NCBI RefSeq assembly: GCF_000717915.1
Contig: NZ_JOCX01000002.1
Span: forward strand, 248,001 to 312,000
DNA from: Streptomyces sp. NRRL S-244
GTDB lineage: Bacteria > Actinomycetota > Actinomycetes > Streptomycetales > Streptomycetaceae
Length of the DNA: 64,000 bases
Direction of reading: 5' to 3'
Shown: piece after piece, positions 1-8,537 of the stretch
Layout: each line of letters starts with the position of its first letter
Numbering within the stretch: the first letter of the stretch is position 1
The notes under the pieces: model-generated
Told to the model about the DNA's origin: nothing
What the model saw: only the letters and a program-made list of their open reading frames with translations
The model's database searches: none
Position numbers and translations under genes: made by a program

Positions 1-164
1 CACCGCACCCCTACCCATCCCTCAAAACCCACAGACCCGGACCCGCCTCCCTCGTACAGACCACCGGACGGGCCGCCGGACCCTGACTTGCGCGCGGGCG
101 CCGGGAGGCGTTGTTTCGAAGTACGGCAGGGAACGTCGGGGACGACCCTTGGGGATGACCCGCA

Positions 165-1457
165 ATGCTCTTCACGGACCGCGACGACGCAGGTCGAAGA
201 CTCGGCACGGAGCTCGCGAGGTACGCGGCGGACCGCCCCGTGGTCCTGGGGCTGCCGCGCGGCGGGGTCCCGGTGGCCTTCCACGTGGCCCACGCCCTCG
301 GCGCCCCGCTCGACGTGATCGTCGTCCGCAAGCTGGGGGTTCCGTACCAGCCCGAGCTGGCGTTCGGTGCCATCGGGGAGGGCGGCGTACGCGTGATCAG
401 CGAGGACATCGTCCGGCGCGGGGGGCTCCGCCCGCAGGACATCGCCGCCGTCGAGGAGGCGGAACAGGCGGAGCTGACCCGGAGGGCCGCCCGCTACCGG
501 GCGGGGCGGCCGCAGGAGGACCTCCGCGGCCGGACGGTGATCGTGGTGGACGACGGCATCGCGACCGGCGCCACGGCGGCCGCCGCCTGCCAGGTCGTAC
601 GGGCGCAGGGCGCGGCCCGGGTCGTCATGGCGGCCCCGGTGGCCCCGCCGGACGCGCTGGGCCGGGTGGGCGCGGTGGCCGACGAGGTGGTCTGCCTCTC
701 CGCGCCGCCGGGGTTCTCCTCGGTCGGCCAGTGGTACCGGGACTTCTCCCAGACCCCGGACGAGGAGGTCGTCTCCCTGCTCGCCCAGTCGCCGCGCCGG
801 CCGGCCCCGGCGGAAGAGGCCGGGGTGGAGGTGGCGGTGGAGGCGGCGGGCCTGCACCTGCCCGGAGACCTCACCCTCCCGCCGGGCGCGAGCGCGGTGG
901 TCGTGTTCGCGCACGGTTCGGGCAGCAGCCGCCACAGCCCCCGCAACCGCCAGGTGGCCGCGGCCCTGAACCGGGCCGGCCTGGGCACCCTGCTGTTCGA
1001 CCTGCTCACCCCGGCCGAGGAGGCGGACCGCTCGAACGTCTTCGACATCGACACCCTGGCCGCCCGCCTCGCCGCCGCCACGACCTGGCTCCGCACCCGG
1101 ACCCCGGCCCCGCCGGCCTACTTCGGCGCCAGCACGGGCGCGGCAGCCGCCCTCGCGGCCGCGGCCTCCCCGGACTCGCCGGTCTACGCGGTGGTCTCCC
1201 GCGGCGGCCGCCCGGACCTGGCCGGAGGATCCCGCCTCGCCGGGGTCCGGGCCCCCACGCTCCTGATCGTCGGCTCGGAGGACCACCTGGTCCTCGGCCT
1301 CAACCGCGAGGCACAGGCCCGCCTGCGCTGCGAGAACCGCCTGGAGGTCGTCCCGGGCGCCACCCACCTCTTCGAGGAGCCCGGAGCACTCCACCGGGTG
1401 TCGGCCCTCGCCGAGCAGTGGCTCACCACCCACCGCCCGCGGCCCGCGACCGGCTGA
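165..1457 (+). CDS. Phosphoribosyltransferase-alpha/beta hydrolase fusion protein
   Basis: A 430-residue two-domain protein. Residues 1-215 form a type I phosphoribosyltransferase fold, with the PRPP-binding loop DDGIATGAT at about 129-137. Residues 240-430 look like a dienelactone-hydrolase-type alpha/beta hydrolase: nucleophile motif GASTG (Ser323), candidate Asp373 in SEDH and His401 in GATH. The start ATG at 165 gives a clean N-terminus ahead of the first PRTase strand. The gene stands alone and its left neighbour is outside the window. Such fusions are common in actinobacteria, but I know of no established substrate. Domain calls are firm; function is open. Confidence 0.85.
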   Translation: MLFTDRDDAGRRLGTELARYAADRPVVLGLPRGGVPVAFHVAHALGAPLDVIVVRKLGVPYQPELAFGAIGEGGVRVISEDIVRRGGLRPQDIAAVEEAEQAELTRRAARYRAGRPQEDLRGRTVIVVDDGIATGATAAAACQVVRAQGAARVVMAAPVAPPDALGRVGAVADEVVCLSAPPGFSSVGQWYRDFSQTPDEEVVSLLAQSPRRPAPAEEAGVEVAVEAAGLHLPGDLTLPPGASAVVVFAHGSGSSRHSPRNRQVAAALNRAGLGTLLFDLLTPAEEADRSNVFDIDTLAARLAAATTWLRTRTPAPPAYFGASTGAAAALAAAASPDSPVYAVVSRGGRPDLAGGSRLAGVRAPTLLIVGSEDHLVLGLNREAQARLRCENRLEVVPGATHLFEEPGALHRVSALAEQWLTTHRPRPATG

Positions 1458-1586
1458 GGAGCGGGGCCGCTCGGGTGATCGTTGCCGAGACATGACGCAA
1501 AGGGTGATCATTCGATCACGGAGAGTCAATAATGGCCTCGTTCGTAGCCAGAGGCGCGCGCTTGCGGGCGCGACCCTCCCAGTCCC

Positions 1587-2327
1587 GTGAGGACGGTTCT
1601 CTTGAGTCATCGAACGATCCGAACCAGACGTCTGAAGTCCGCCACCATGGTCGGGGCCGGTGTGCTCGCCGTGGCGCTCAACGTCGTCCCGAGCACGACG
1701 GCCATCGCCGACGCGATCCACCGGTCCGGTACCGACAGTGCCGTGGCACTGCCCGGCCCGTCCGGTGTGGTCACGGGTGGTGACCACGGCAGCAAGGGCC
1801 GCGGCCCGCAGGGCCCCCAGGGCAGGCCGGGCCGGCCCGGCCACCCGGGCCGCCCGGGCGTCCAGGGCCCGCAGGGCTACCAGGGAGTCCCGGGTGAGCA
1901 GGGCAACCAGGGCTCCCAGGGCAACCAGGGCAACCAGGGGTTCCAGGGCAACCAAGGGAACCAGGGCTTCCAGGGGTTCCAGGGCAACCAGGGCAACCAG
2001 GGGTTCCAGGGCAACCAAGGGAACCAGGGCTTCCAGGGCTTCCAGGGCTTCCAAGGGTTCCAGGGCAACCAGGGGAACCAGGGCTTCCAGGGCGAGACGG
2101 GCACGGTGACGACCTACGTCAACGTCTCCGACCCCGTCACCAACGGCACGTCGACCGTCTTCTGCAACCCCGGAGACCAGGCCACCGGCGGCGGCTTCCA
2201 GACGAACAACGGCATCGTGCACCAGAGCCAGCCCGTTGCTCCCAACGGGTGGCAGGCCACGACCGTCACCGTCGGGCCCAGCCAGCCGATCGCCACGTAC
2301 GTGGTGTGCGTCGACACGACGCCGTAA
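1587..2327 (+). CDS. Secreted collagen-like protein with GNQ/GFQ repeats
   Basis: A 246-residue protein with a GTG start. A basic N-terminus followed by a hydrophobic segment (about residues 21-42, ending ...TAIADA) looks like a Sec signal peptide. Residues about 70-170 are an uninterrupted Gly-X-Y collagen-like stretch, first proline-rich ([13 protein letters not shown]), then almost entirely GNQ, GFQ and GSQ triplets. The last 75 residues form a separate domain with two Cys, after the ETGTV junction. Bacterial collagen-like proteins are usually surface or secreted structural proteins. Y-position Gln instead of Pro is unusual and would weaken a triple helix. The gene ends at a strong hairpin shared with the convergent downstream gene. 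Confidence 0.85.
   Translation: MRTVLLSHRTIRTRRLKSATMVGAGVLAVALNVVPSTTAIADAIHRSGTDSAVALPGPSGVVTGGDHGSKGRGPQGPQGRPGRPGHPGRPGVQGPQGYQGVPGEQGNQGSQGNQGNQGFQGNQGNQGFQGFQGNQGNQGFQGNQGNQGFQGFQGFQGFQGNQGNQGFQGETGTVTTYVNVSDPVTNGTSTVFCNPGDQATGGGFQTNNGIVHQSQPVAPNGWQATTVTVGPSQPIATYVVCVDTTP
1894..2092 (+). repeat. In-frame tandem repeat encoding GNQ/GFQ triplets
   Basis: Nine-base units (ggcaaccag, ggcttccag, ggttccagg variants) repeat through the collagen-like gene, with larger blocks also duplicated ([10 protein letters not shown] recurs). All units are multiples of three, so copy changes alter length without breaking the frame. Confidence 0.8.
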
Positions 2328-2340
2328 CCCTCCCCGAAGA

Positions 2341-2380
2341 ACGGCGGCGCCCCGGGGCTTCGGCCCCGGGGCGCCGCCGT
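2341..2380. terminator. Bidirectional terminator hairpin with UUCG loop
   Basis: A perfect 18-bp GC-rich stem with a TTCG tetraloop lies between two convergent genes (collagen-like, ending 2327, and glycosyltransferase, ending 2394). There is no T-run, which is usual in Streptomyces. Confidence 0.8.
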
Positions 2381-2393
2381 TCGTCGTGCACGC

Positions 2394-3668
2394 CTACACC
2401 AGCAGCGGTCCGCCGCAGCGCGCGGCGCCCTCCTTCATCGCGATGAGGTTGGCCACCACGTACGAGATGTCGTTCCTCGAGTGCCAGTCGGTCGGGAAGT
2501 AGGTGACCAGCCGCGACGACTGGAACTTGGCCTCGATCGTCGGCACGAAGGTGCGGTACTGATCGTCCGTGTAGTACCAGAAGGAGTTCTCGTTGTAGTA
2601 CGCGACGTGCGTCGGGTCCTGGTACGCGCCGCGCCCGTCCGAGCTGGGCGTCATCGTGAGCAGCATTCCGCCGGGCGCCAGCAGCCGGTACAGCTCGTTG
2701 ATCAGCGGCACCTTCGAGGGCACGTGCTCCAGGAAGTCCACCGCCCGCATCAGCCCCACGGAACCGTCGGGCAGGTCCAGCTTCCCGGGCAGCGTCGCGA
2801 CGATGTCGACGCCCTTGCCCGGGTACTGGTCGACGCCCAGGTAGCCGGGCGGCTTGCGGTGGGCCGCGCCGAGGTCCAGCGCGAGCAGTCCGCGCCGCTG
2901 GGTCCACGCGAGGGCGTTGGCCTCGATGTACTTGTCGTACAGGACGACCGTCTCGCGCTGGATGTGCGCGTTGATCTCCGGGTCGCTCTGGGTGTTCGCG
3001 GGGTGCACCCGCTGGAGGTACAGACAGCGGTTGATGTGGTGGAAGTCCCCGATGTGGAAGAGGCGGCACATCAGGTCCTGGTCGTCCAGGACCGTCCGCG
3101 CGGCGTCGTACCCGCCGGCCTGCTCGTAGCTCTCCTTGCGGAAGGCCCGTACGTGGTTGGGCGCGTACCAGATGTAGGAGACGTTGTGCGGGGTCGGCGC
3201 CAGCGAGACGATCTGCTGCAGCTTGCGGCCGTCGACCTCCACCTCCTCGTACTGCCAGCCGCAGGATTCGTCCCACCGGGTGTCGTCCCGGCTCCCGTCC
3301 TCGGTGATCTGCGCGGTGTTGCTGTAGACGAAGACGGCCTCGGGGTGCTCGTCGAACGCCGTGCCGAGCTCCGCCAGGCACGACTTCGCCAGCAGGTCGT
3401 CGTGGTCGAGTTCCACGAGGATGTCGCCGCGCGCGAGTTCGCAGGCCCTGCGCTTCGCCGCTCCGACGCCCTGGACCTCGTCCGCGACCACCACGCGGAC
3501 CCGGTCGTCGGGCCGCTCCGGCCGCCATCGGGCGCCGCTGTTGAGAAGGACGATCCACTCCCAGTCCTGACAGGTCTGCGCCTGAAGGGTCGCCAGGCAC
3601 TCGTCGAGGAAACGAGGCCGGTGGCTGGGCGTGAAAACGGAGAACCTCGGGGTCGCGGTCGACGTCAT
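2394..3668 (-). CDS. GT-A family 2 glycosyltransferase fused to a methyltransferase-like domain
   Basis: A 424-residue protein. Residues 1-230 are a GT2 glycosyltransferase: it opens with [10 protein letters not shown], contains [10 protein letters not shown] (a DxD-like metal/nucleotide motif) and later [12 protein letters not shown]. Residues about 260-400 resemble a class I SAM methyltransferase C-terminal half of the Methyltransf_11 type, with [20 protein letters not shown], then [10 protein letters not shown] and the [13 protein letters not shown] strand. Such fusions occur in cell-surface or polysaccharide pathways, and the same polypeptide may extend and cap a glycan. It is monocistronic by position. 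The substrate is unknown. Confidence 0.8.
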   Translation of the reverse strand: MTSTATPRFSVFTPSHRPRFLDECLATLQAQTCQDWEWIVLLNSGARWRPERPDDRVRVVVADEVQGVGAAKRRACELARGDILVELDHDDLLAKSCLAELGTAFDEHPEAVFVYSNTAQITEDGSRDDTRWDESCGWQYEEVEVDGRKLQQIVSLAPTPHNVSYIWYAPNHVRAFRKESYEQAGGYDAARTVLDDQDLMCRLFHIGDFHHINRCLYLQRVHPANTQSDPEINAHIQRETVVLYDKYIEANALAWTQRRGLLALDLGAAHRKPPGYLGVDQYPGKGVDIVATLPGKLDLPDGSVGLMRAVDFLEHVPSKVPLINELYRLLAPGGMLLTMTPSSDGRGAYQDPTHVAYYNENSFWYYTDDQYRTFVPTIEAKFQSSRLVTYFPTDWHSRNDISYVVANLIAMKEGAARCGGPLLV

Positions 3669-3774
3669 CTGGTGCTCCCGGCTGGGGGTGTCTTTCCGCG
3701 CGACGTTACGAGGGCGCCCGCGCGATGCCGCCGAATGGCAGGCGGTCGGGGCCCAAGACCACTCGAATGTACGT

Positions 3775-4383
3775 TTAGACCAGCCAGCCGGCGTCGCGGG
3801 CGATGCGGATCGCGTCGACGCGGTTGCGGGCCTTCAGCTTCATCACGACCGTCGTCAGGTAGTTCCGTACCGTCCCGGTGGACAGGTGGAGTTCGCCGGC
3901 GATCTCGGCGGCCTCCGAGCCCTGGGCCGCCATGCGCAGCACCTCGGTCTCGCGGTCGGTCAGCGGGCTCTCCAGGCCGTTCCAGGCGGCCACGGCCAGC
4001 TTGGAGTCGATGACCCGCTGGCCGGCGACCACCCGGCGGATGGCGCTGGCCAGTTCCTTCGGGGAGTCGTCCTTGAGGAGGTAGCCGGAGACCTGGGCCG
4101 CCAGGGCCCGGCGCAGGGTGCCGGGGCGGCCGAGGCTGGTGAGCATCAGCGTCCGGCACTCCGGGAGGTGCTCGTGGATCTGCATGGCCGCGCTCAGCCC
4201 GTCGAGGCCGGGGAGGTCGATGTCGATGATGGCGATGTCCGGCCGGACGTCGAGGGCGGCGGCCAGGATCTCGTCCCCGCGCGACAGTTCGCTGACGACC
4301 TCCAGGTCGTCCTCCAGGTCGAGCAGGGCGACGAGCGCACCGCGCACCATGTGCATGTCTTCGGCCAGCAGGATTCTGATCAC
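3775..4383 (-). CDS. NarL/DesR-family response regulator
   Basis: A 202-residue two-domain regulator. The receiver domain (1-120) has the acidic pair E8-D9, phosphoacceptor Asp54 in AIIDIDLPG, and conserved Lys in YLLKDD. The C-terminal LuxR-type HTH (about 140-200) contains LTDRETEVLRMAAQG and STGTVRNYLTTVVMKL. It lies 120 bp downstream of the sensor kinase gene on the same strand, so the two form a two-component system. Targets are not apparent; proximity to the biosynthetic cluster is suggestive only. Confidence 0.9.
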   Translation of the reverse strand: MIRILLAEDMHMVRGALVALLDLEDDLEVVSELSRGDEILAAALDVRPDIAIIDIDLPGLDGLSAAMQIHEHLPECRTLMLTSLGRPGTLRRALAAQVSGYLLKDDSPKELASAIRRVVAGQRVIDSKLAVAAWNGLESPLTDRETEVLRMAAQGSEAAEIAGELHLSTGTVRNYLTTVVMKLKARNRVDAIRIARDAGWLV

Positions 4384-4503
4384 CGTGACGAGCCCCCCGT
4401 CCGCGCGGTCGATCTTGTACTTCCGATCATAGCAACCGGCCCGGTCCGGCAGCCGGTTGGCAGTCGCCTGGCGGTCGGTTGGCGGCCGGTGTGCGCCGTC
4501 ACG

Positions 4504-5748
4504 TCAGGCGACGAGCCACGACCGTTCGCCCTCCGCCGGCTCGTCCGACTCGTCGAGGTCGGGGTCGACGTCCCCGTGTGCGGGAACCTGCGCGACCAGC
4601 CGGAACAGGGTTCCGGGGCCCCGTTCGACCGTCAACTCCCCGCCCACCGCCCGCACGCGTATCCCCAGGTTCCCCAGCCCGCTGCCACTGTGCGGGGAGG
4701 TGTCGCGGTAGCCCTCGGTCACCCCGTCGTTGGTGACCGACAGCGTCATCAGGCCGTCCTCCTCGACGGCGGTGATCTCGCAGTGCACGGCGCGGCTGTG
4801 GCGCAGCACGTTGGTGACGGCCTCCCGCAGCACGGTGGCGAGCACCGTGTCCACCGGCGAACTGACCTCTCCCATGCGAATGTCGGTCACGGCGTCGACC
4901 TCGGCGGCGCCCAGCACCGACTTGGCCGAGGCGATCTCCTCCTCCAGCGACATGTCCCGGTATCCGCTCGCCACCCGCCGCACGTCGGCCAGCGACTGGC
5001 GGGAGATGGCGAGCACGTCCTCGATCTCGTCCATGGCCCGGGCGGGATGGGCCGGGATCAGGCGGTGGATGAGCTCGCCCTTGAGCTGGATCGCGGAGAG
5101 GCTGTACCCCAGCAGGTCGTGCAAGTCGCGGGCGAAGCGGAGCCGTTCGCGGGTGACCGCGGCGCGGGTGAGCTCACCGCGGCTCTCGTGCAGGACGCGG
5201 ACCAGCTCCGACAGTCGGGTCAGCCCGAAGGTGACCAGCCCGGTCAGCAGGGTGCTCTGCGCCAGGTAGATGCCGTCGAGGACGGGCCGCCCTTCCAGCA
5301 GCGGGGGCACCAGCATGCTGATGCCGACGAAGCCGTACAGGATCCAGCCCAGCCGCGGGGGAAGGAGCAGCAGCAGGGAGCCGGCGAGGAAGCCCGCCAT
5401 GGCACCCCACTGCGATTTCAGGGCGATGAGCGGCAGGTAGGTGAAGGCGACCTGGGCGCCGAGGGTCAGCGCCCTGCGGGCGGTCGGGACGCGCTGTGTG
5501 CTCGTCCGCGAGTGCAGGAGCTGGAGGGCGAAGACCGCGCCGAGGCAGCCGAAGGCGGCTGCCAGGGCGGGCCCCTCGACTCCGGCGCTGAGGATGTTCA
5601 GGGCGGTGATGCCCACGTAGCAGAGGAGTGCGGCGATGAGGATGACCTGGGCCATCCGGGGCGCGGGTAAGTCCCGGCTACGTCGCAGAATGCCCTCGAC
5701 CAGGACCGCCTCCGACGGTCCATCCGAGGACTTGAGGCGGCCAGGCAT
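4504..5748 (-). CDS. DesK-like sensor histidine kinase (HisKA_3)
   Basis: A 414-residue membrane sensor kinase. Hydrophobic segments at about 33-54, 60-78, 95-112, 116-130, 135-150 and 160-176 suggest six membrane passes with little extracytoplasmic sequence. The dimerisation/phosphoacceptor motif FARDLHDLLGYSLSA places His210. The HATPase domain follows, with REAVTNVLRHS (N box) and SGSGLGNLGIR (G box). DesK-type kinases sense membrane state or lipophilic compounds. The gene follows the cyclodehydratase gene by 84 bp on the same strand with no visible terminator, so read-through from the biosynthetic operon is possible. Confidence 0.9.
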   Translation of the reverse strand: MPGRLKSSDGPSEAVLVEGILRRSRDLPAPRMAQVILIAALLCYVGITALNILSAGVEGPALAAAFGCLGAVFALQLLHSRTSTQRVPTARRALTLGAQVAFTYLPLIALKSQWGAMAGFLAGSLLLLLPPRLGWILYGFVGISMLVPPLLEGRPVLDGIYLAQSTLLTGLVTFGLTRLSELVRVLHESRGELTRAAVTRERLRFARDLHDLLGYSLSAIQLKGELIHRLIPAHPARAMDEIEDVLAISRQSLADVRRVASGYRDMSLEEEIASAKSVLGAAEVDAVTDIRMGEVSSPVDTVLATVLREAVTNVLRHSRAVHCEITAVEEDGLMTLSVTNDGVTEGYRDTSPHSGSGLGNLGIRVRAVGGELTVERGPGTLFRLVAQVPAHGDVDPDLDESDEPAEGERSWLVA

Positions 5749-5832
5749 GTCAATCCCCCTTGAGCGTTCCTCTGTTACATGCCAGGTGTGAGCATAGGGG
5801 AGGGGCGTGGGCAGGGGGCGTGAATCGTTCCG

Positions 5833-8193
5833 TCATACGAACAGCGGGACGGGGTTGAGCTGGTCGTACGGAGTGGGTTCGGCCAGTCGGCCGAGGCTCA
5901 CGGGAACGTCGAAGAGCCGGCCGGACCCGTACCTCGCCCAGAAGTGGCGCAGTCCCGGTACGACCACTTTCGTCACGGGAAGTCCGAGGTCAGGTCGGCT
6001 CTGGTCGAGCACCAGCAGGTCCATACCTTTACCCCGGACCAGCTCGGTGATCAAGCGGACGTCGTCGAGCAGATCGGTGCTCCGGACCGACGGCCAGTGG
6101 CCCGGCGTGCGGGTCTGCGCCACCGGATCGGCCGCCAGATATGGCTGGTTGGCGATGGTGGCCCCCTGCCACCAGGACAGCGGCTCCGGGTCGGTGATCC
6201 GGTATCCGCGGCCGTCCGGCCGTGCGTCTGCGACGGCGGGCAGCAGCTGCCCCAGCTCCGACACGGCCCGGGACAGCGCCACCCGGGGGTCGAAGTGGGC
6301 TCCGAAGCCGAAGATCACGTCCTCGCCGGGCTTGTCGGTCCGCCGGGACAGCGCCGCGAACACCGGAATGCCCAGGTCGGACGTGAGGTCGAGCGCCCAC
6401 ACCTCCCGGTTCGTCCGGCGCAGGCCGTGGCGGATCCGCTCCACCCACTCGTCCTCGAAGGAGCCGAGGTCCACCCCCGGTTGACGGGTGCGGTTGTACC
6501 ACCACAGGGCCACCGCGTCCCGCTCCACCAGCTCCAGGAAGCCCTGCACCAGCGCGTCCTCGGGGCTGCTGCCCGCCGCGTTGCCGTTGGAGTCGGCCCA
6601 CGGCTCGTCCTCGGCGGGGTTCCCGGCGGGATGACCGGCGCGACCACCGGCGCAATCCGTCCCCCGCCCGAAGTACAGCATCGAGGTGGGGAGCAGCCGC
6701 TGGACGCCCCCGGTGAGCGACCACACCGGGGTCCAGTCGGTCGGACGGTTCTCGTCGAACGGCGCCGGGACGTGGTGGAAGCGGGAGTGCCGCGCGTTCC
6801 ACAGCTCCCGCTCCGCGAACTGTCGGGGGCCGTAGAGCTGGCAGTCGTTGGGGTGCACGGCCGCCTCGCCCAGGCCGCGCAGGGAGTCGCGGACCACCGG
6901 CTCGTCCCCGTGCCGCGTACCGCTGTAGCGCTCGACCGCCTCGCACAGCGCGCTCGTACGGGCTTCCTCGGCGGTGCGGCCCTTGCCGCCGCTGAGCGCG
7001 CGCAGACCGGAGCTGAGACCGGCGAAGGACGCCGACTCCATGGCCAGGTTGTGCCCGGAGGTGTACGCGTGCACGAAGTCCGGGGCGCCGGAGGCCTGCC
7101 GGATCTCCTTGACCACCCCGGTCACCGGGTCCACGAGGTGCCCGTACGCACGCAGCACCTGCGCCGGGGTCAGGGCCCGGTCCCCGCCCCCGGTCGCGGC
7201 GGCCTTGGGCCGCGACACGGGGACGAACGGCGCACCGACCCGGCGGGCCACCAGGCCGGGGTCCCCGCAGCCCGCGCACTGCGGGAGCCGGCTCACCGGA
7301 TGGCTGGCGGTGCGCAGGCGCAGCGTGTCGAAGGTACGGATGTGGGCCTGCTCGGGATGGCGCAGCCCGGCCAGCCACTTGGCGGCCTCCAGGACGGCGA
7401 GGTTCACCGCGAGCGCCGTCCCGGCCGCCAGCCCGGCGGGCGGCCGCGGCACGGGGCCGTCGAGGCCCAGCGCGCGCCGCACCGGCACCTCCGAGTGGCG
7501 GTGGCCGCGCAGCCGTACGGCCAGGCAGTGCCAGCAGGGCCCGGAGCCGGGCCGGAAGAACGGGCCCACCCAGGGGTCCGTCCCGCACAGCTTGGCCGGC
7601 ACCCACGGCCGGCCCGCGGCGCGGTGGCGGGCGTCCACGGCGGCCAGCCCGGGGGAGAGGTAGTCCTCGCACAGGACGAGGACCAGGTCGGCGGCGCCGG
7701 GGTCCGCGGCGACCGCGATCCCCGACTCCCGGCAGGCCTCGGCCACCGGCCGCGGATCCAGGCCGGGCAGCGCCTCGATCGCGACGGCGGCCCGGGCCAG
7801 CCCGGCGGCGGCCATGCCGCCGTCCAGCCCGGCCAGGTCCCAGTAAGCCTCGGCCTCGGCCGCCGCCTCGGCGGGCGCGGCCGCCGGGGCGGCGGAGCGG
7901 ATCAACCCGGCGTCGGCCAGGGAGAGGAGGGCCGCCTCGGCGTCCTCGGCGCCCAGGATCCGAGAGGCCTCCTGCCGGACCGCCCCGGCGGTCCGGGTGC
8001 CGTCGAGCAGCGGTACGAGGATCTCCGCCTCGCTCCCGCTCAGGGCGGTCACCCCGCGCCGGGACACCAGGTAGGCGGCGTCGCCGGGGACGACCGTCGG
8101 CCGCAGATGGGACTTGAAACCCACCAGCGCCTCGGCGGTGGCCGGCGGCGGCGCGAGCGCCGCGGCGGGCCGCTCACGCTCGGCCGTGCTCAT
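5833..8193 (-). CDS. Fused E1-like/YcaO azoline-forming cyclodehydratase (TOMM)
   Basis: A 786-residue protein that would convert Cys/Ser/Thr of a precursor peptide to azolines using ATP. Residues 1-110 fit a leader-binding (RRE-like) module and 130-330 the E1-like partner domain. A four-Cys zinc site is visible as C220xxC223 and C306xxC309. Residues about 340-786 are YcaO, with SALCEAVERY (E418, E421) and QGFLELVERDA (Q550, E554, E557) matching the ATP/Mg signature. The C-terminus ends PVPLFV, a weak version of the proline-rich tail typical of azoline-forming YcaOs. The start ATG at 8193 overlaps the stop of the preceding small peptide gene as ATGA; longer upstream reading frames run through that gene and are unlikely. 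Confidence 0.9.
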   Translation of the reverse strand: MSTAERERPAAALAPPPATAEALVGFKSHLRPTVVPGDAAYLVSRRGVTALSGSEAEILVPLLDGTRTAGAVRQEASRILGAEDAEAALLSLADAGLIRSAAPAAAPAEAAAEAEAYWDLAGLDGGMAAAGLARAAVAIEALPGLDPRPVAEACRESGIAVAADPGAADLVLVLCEDYLSPGLAAVDARHRAAGRPWVPAKLCGTDPWVGPFFRPGSGPCWHCLAVRLRGHRHSEVPVRRALGLDGPVPRPPAGLAAGTALAVNLAVLEAAKWLAGLRHPEQAHIRTFDTLRLRTASHPVSRLPQCAGCGDPGLVARRVGAPFVPVSRPKAAATGGGDRALTPAQVLRAYGHLVDPVTGVVKEIRQASGAPDFVHAYTSGHNLAMESASFAGLSSGLRALSGGKGRTAEEARTSALCEAVERYSGTRHGDEPVVRDSLRGLGEAAVHPNDCQLYGPRQFAERELWNARHSRFHHVPAPFDENRPTDWTPVWSLTGGVQRLLPTSMLYFGRGTDCAGGRAGHPAGNPAEDEPWADSNGNAAGSSPEDALVQGFLELVERDAVALWWYNRTRQPGVDLGSFEDEWVERIRHGLRRTNREVWALDLTSDLGIPVFAALSRRTDKPGEDVIFGFGAHFDPRVALSRAVSELGQLLPAVADARPDGRGYRITDPEPLSWWQGATIANQPYLAADPVAQTRTPGHWPSVRSTDLLDDVRLITELVRGKGMDLLVLDQSRPDLGLPVTKVVVPGLRHFWARYGSGRLFDVPVSLGRLAEPTPYDQLNPVPLFV

Positions 8194-8387
8194 GCTCCCA
8201 GCCGTCCGGCAATCGGCGCCGCCGGGCCCGTGACCTGCGTCTGGCTGCAGACGCTGAACAGGGCGTACGCGGTGTCCGGCAGGGCGTCGAGGTTCTCGAT
8301 CACCAGCCCCGGCTTCGAGGGGCGGGCGGGTATCGGTGCGGATCCGGTGCTGGGGCTGATGCGGGCGTTGGCCGAAAGGCTGGTCAT
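8190..8387 (-). CDS. Candidate RiPP (azole/azoline) precursor peptide
   Basis: A 65-residue peptide ending in a 4-base ATGA overlap with the cyclodehydratase gene. It is rich in small residues, with an acidic leader-like stretch around 29-43 (VIENLDALPDTAYAL, amphipathic and LxxL-like). The single Cys is at position 47, in SVCSQTQVTG, followed by a Pro/Gly/Ala tail. Potential cyclisation sites are C47, S45, S48, T50 and T53. Size, position and composition fit a TOMM substrate, but I recognise no known product sequence and no leader cleavage motif. The ribosome binding site is weak (GGGA-like, distant). The alternative is a small accessory protein. Confidence 0.65.
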   Translation of the reverse strand: MTSLSANARISPSTGSAPIPARPSKPGLVIENLDALPDTAYALFSVCSQTQVTGPAAPIAGRLGA

Positions 8388-8537
8388 GGCGGTGGAGTTC
8401 CCTCTGCGTCGTCGTGGCGCGGGTCGGTCCGTTCACTGACGATTCTGCGAGGATCCGGTGATCGCGGGACAGTGCCCCGGTCACCAGCGGAAGGTGAAGA
8501 TTTCACATGGTGCGGTGCCGCCGACAGGGCTGAACCT

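Noticed and set aside
1894..2092. CRISPR-like array
   Set aside because: The repeats are in-frame codon triplets of the collagen-like gene, without spacers or cas genes.
2481..4013. 510-residue plus-strand open frame opposite the glycosyltransferase gene
   Set aside because: It is the antisense shadow of the minus-strand gene at 2394-3668; composition is low-complexity Val/Arg/Asp with no family signal.
5944..8439. 831-residue plus-strand open frame across the cyclodehydratase
   Set aside because: High-GC antisense frame; the opposite strand has clear YcaO motifs and catalytic residues.
8194..8484. N-terminal extension of the cyclodehydratase to 8484
   Set aside because: It would run through the precursor gene in another frame and add an Arg/His/Gln-rich tail; the ATG at 8193 with ATGA overlap is better.
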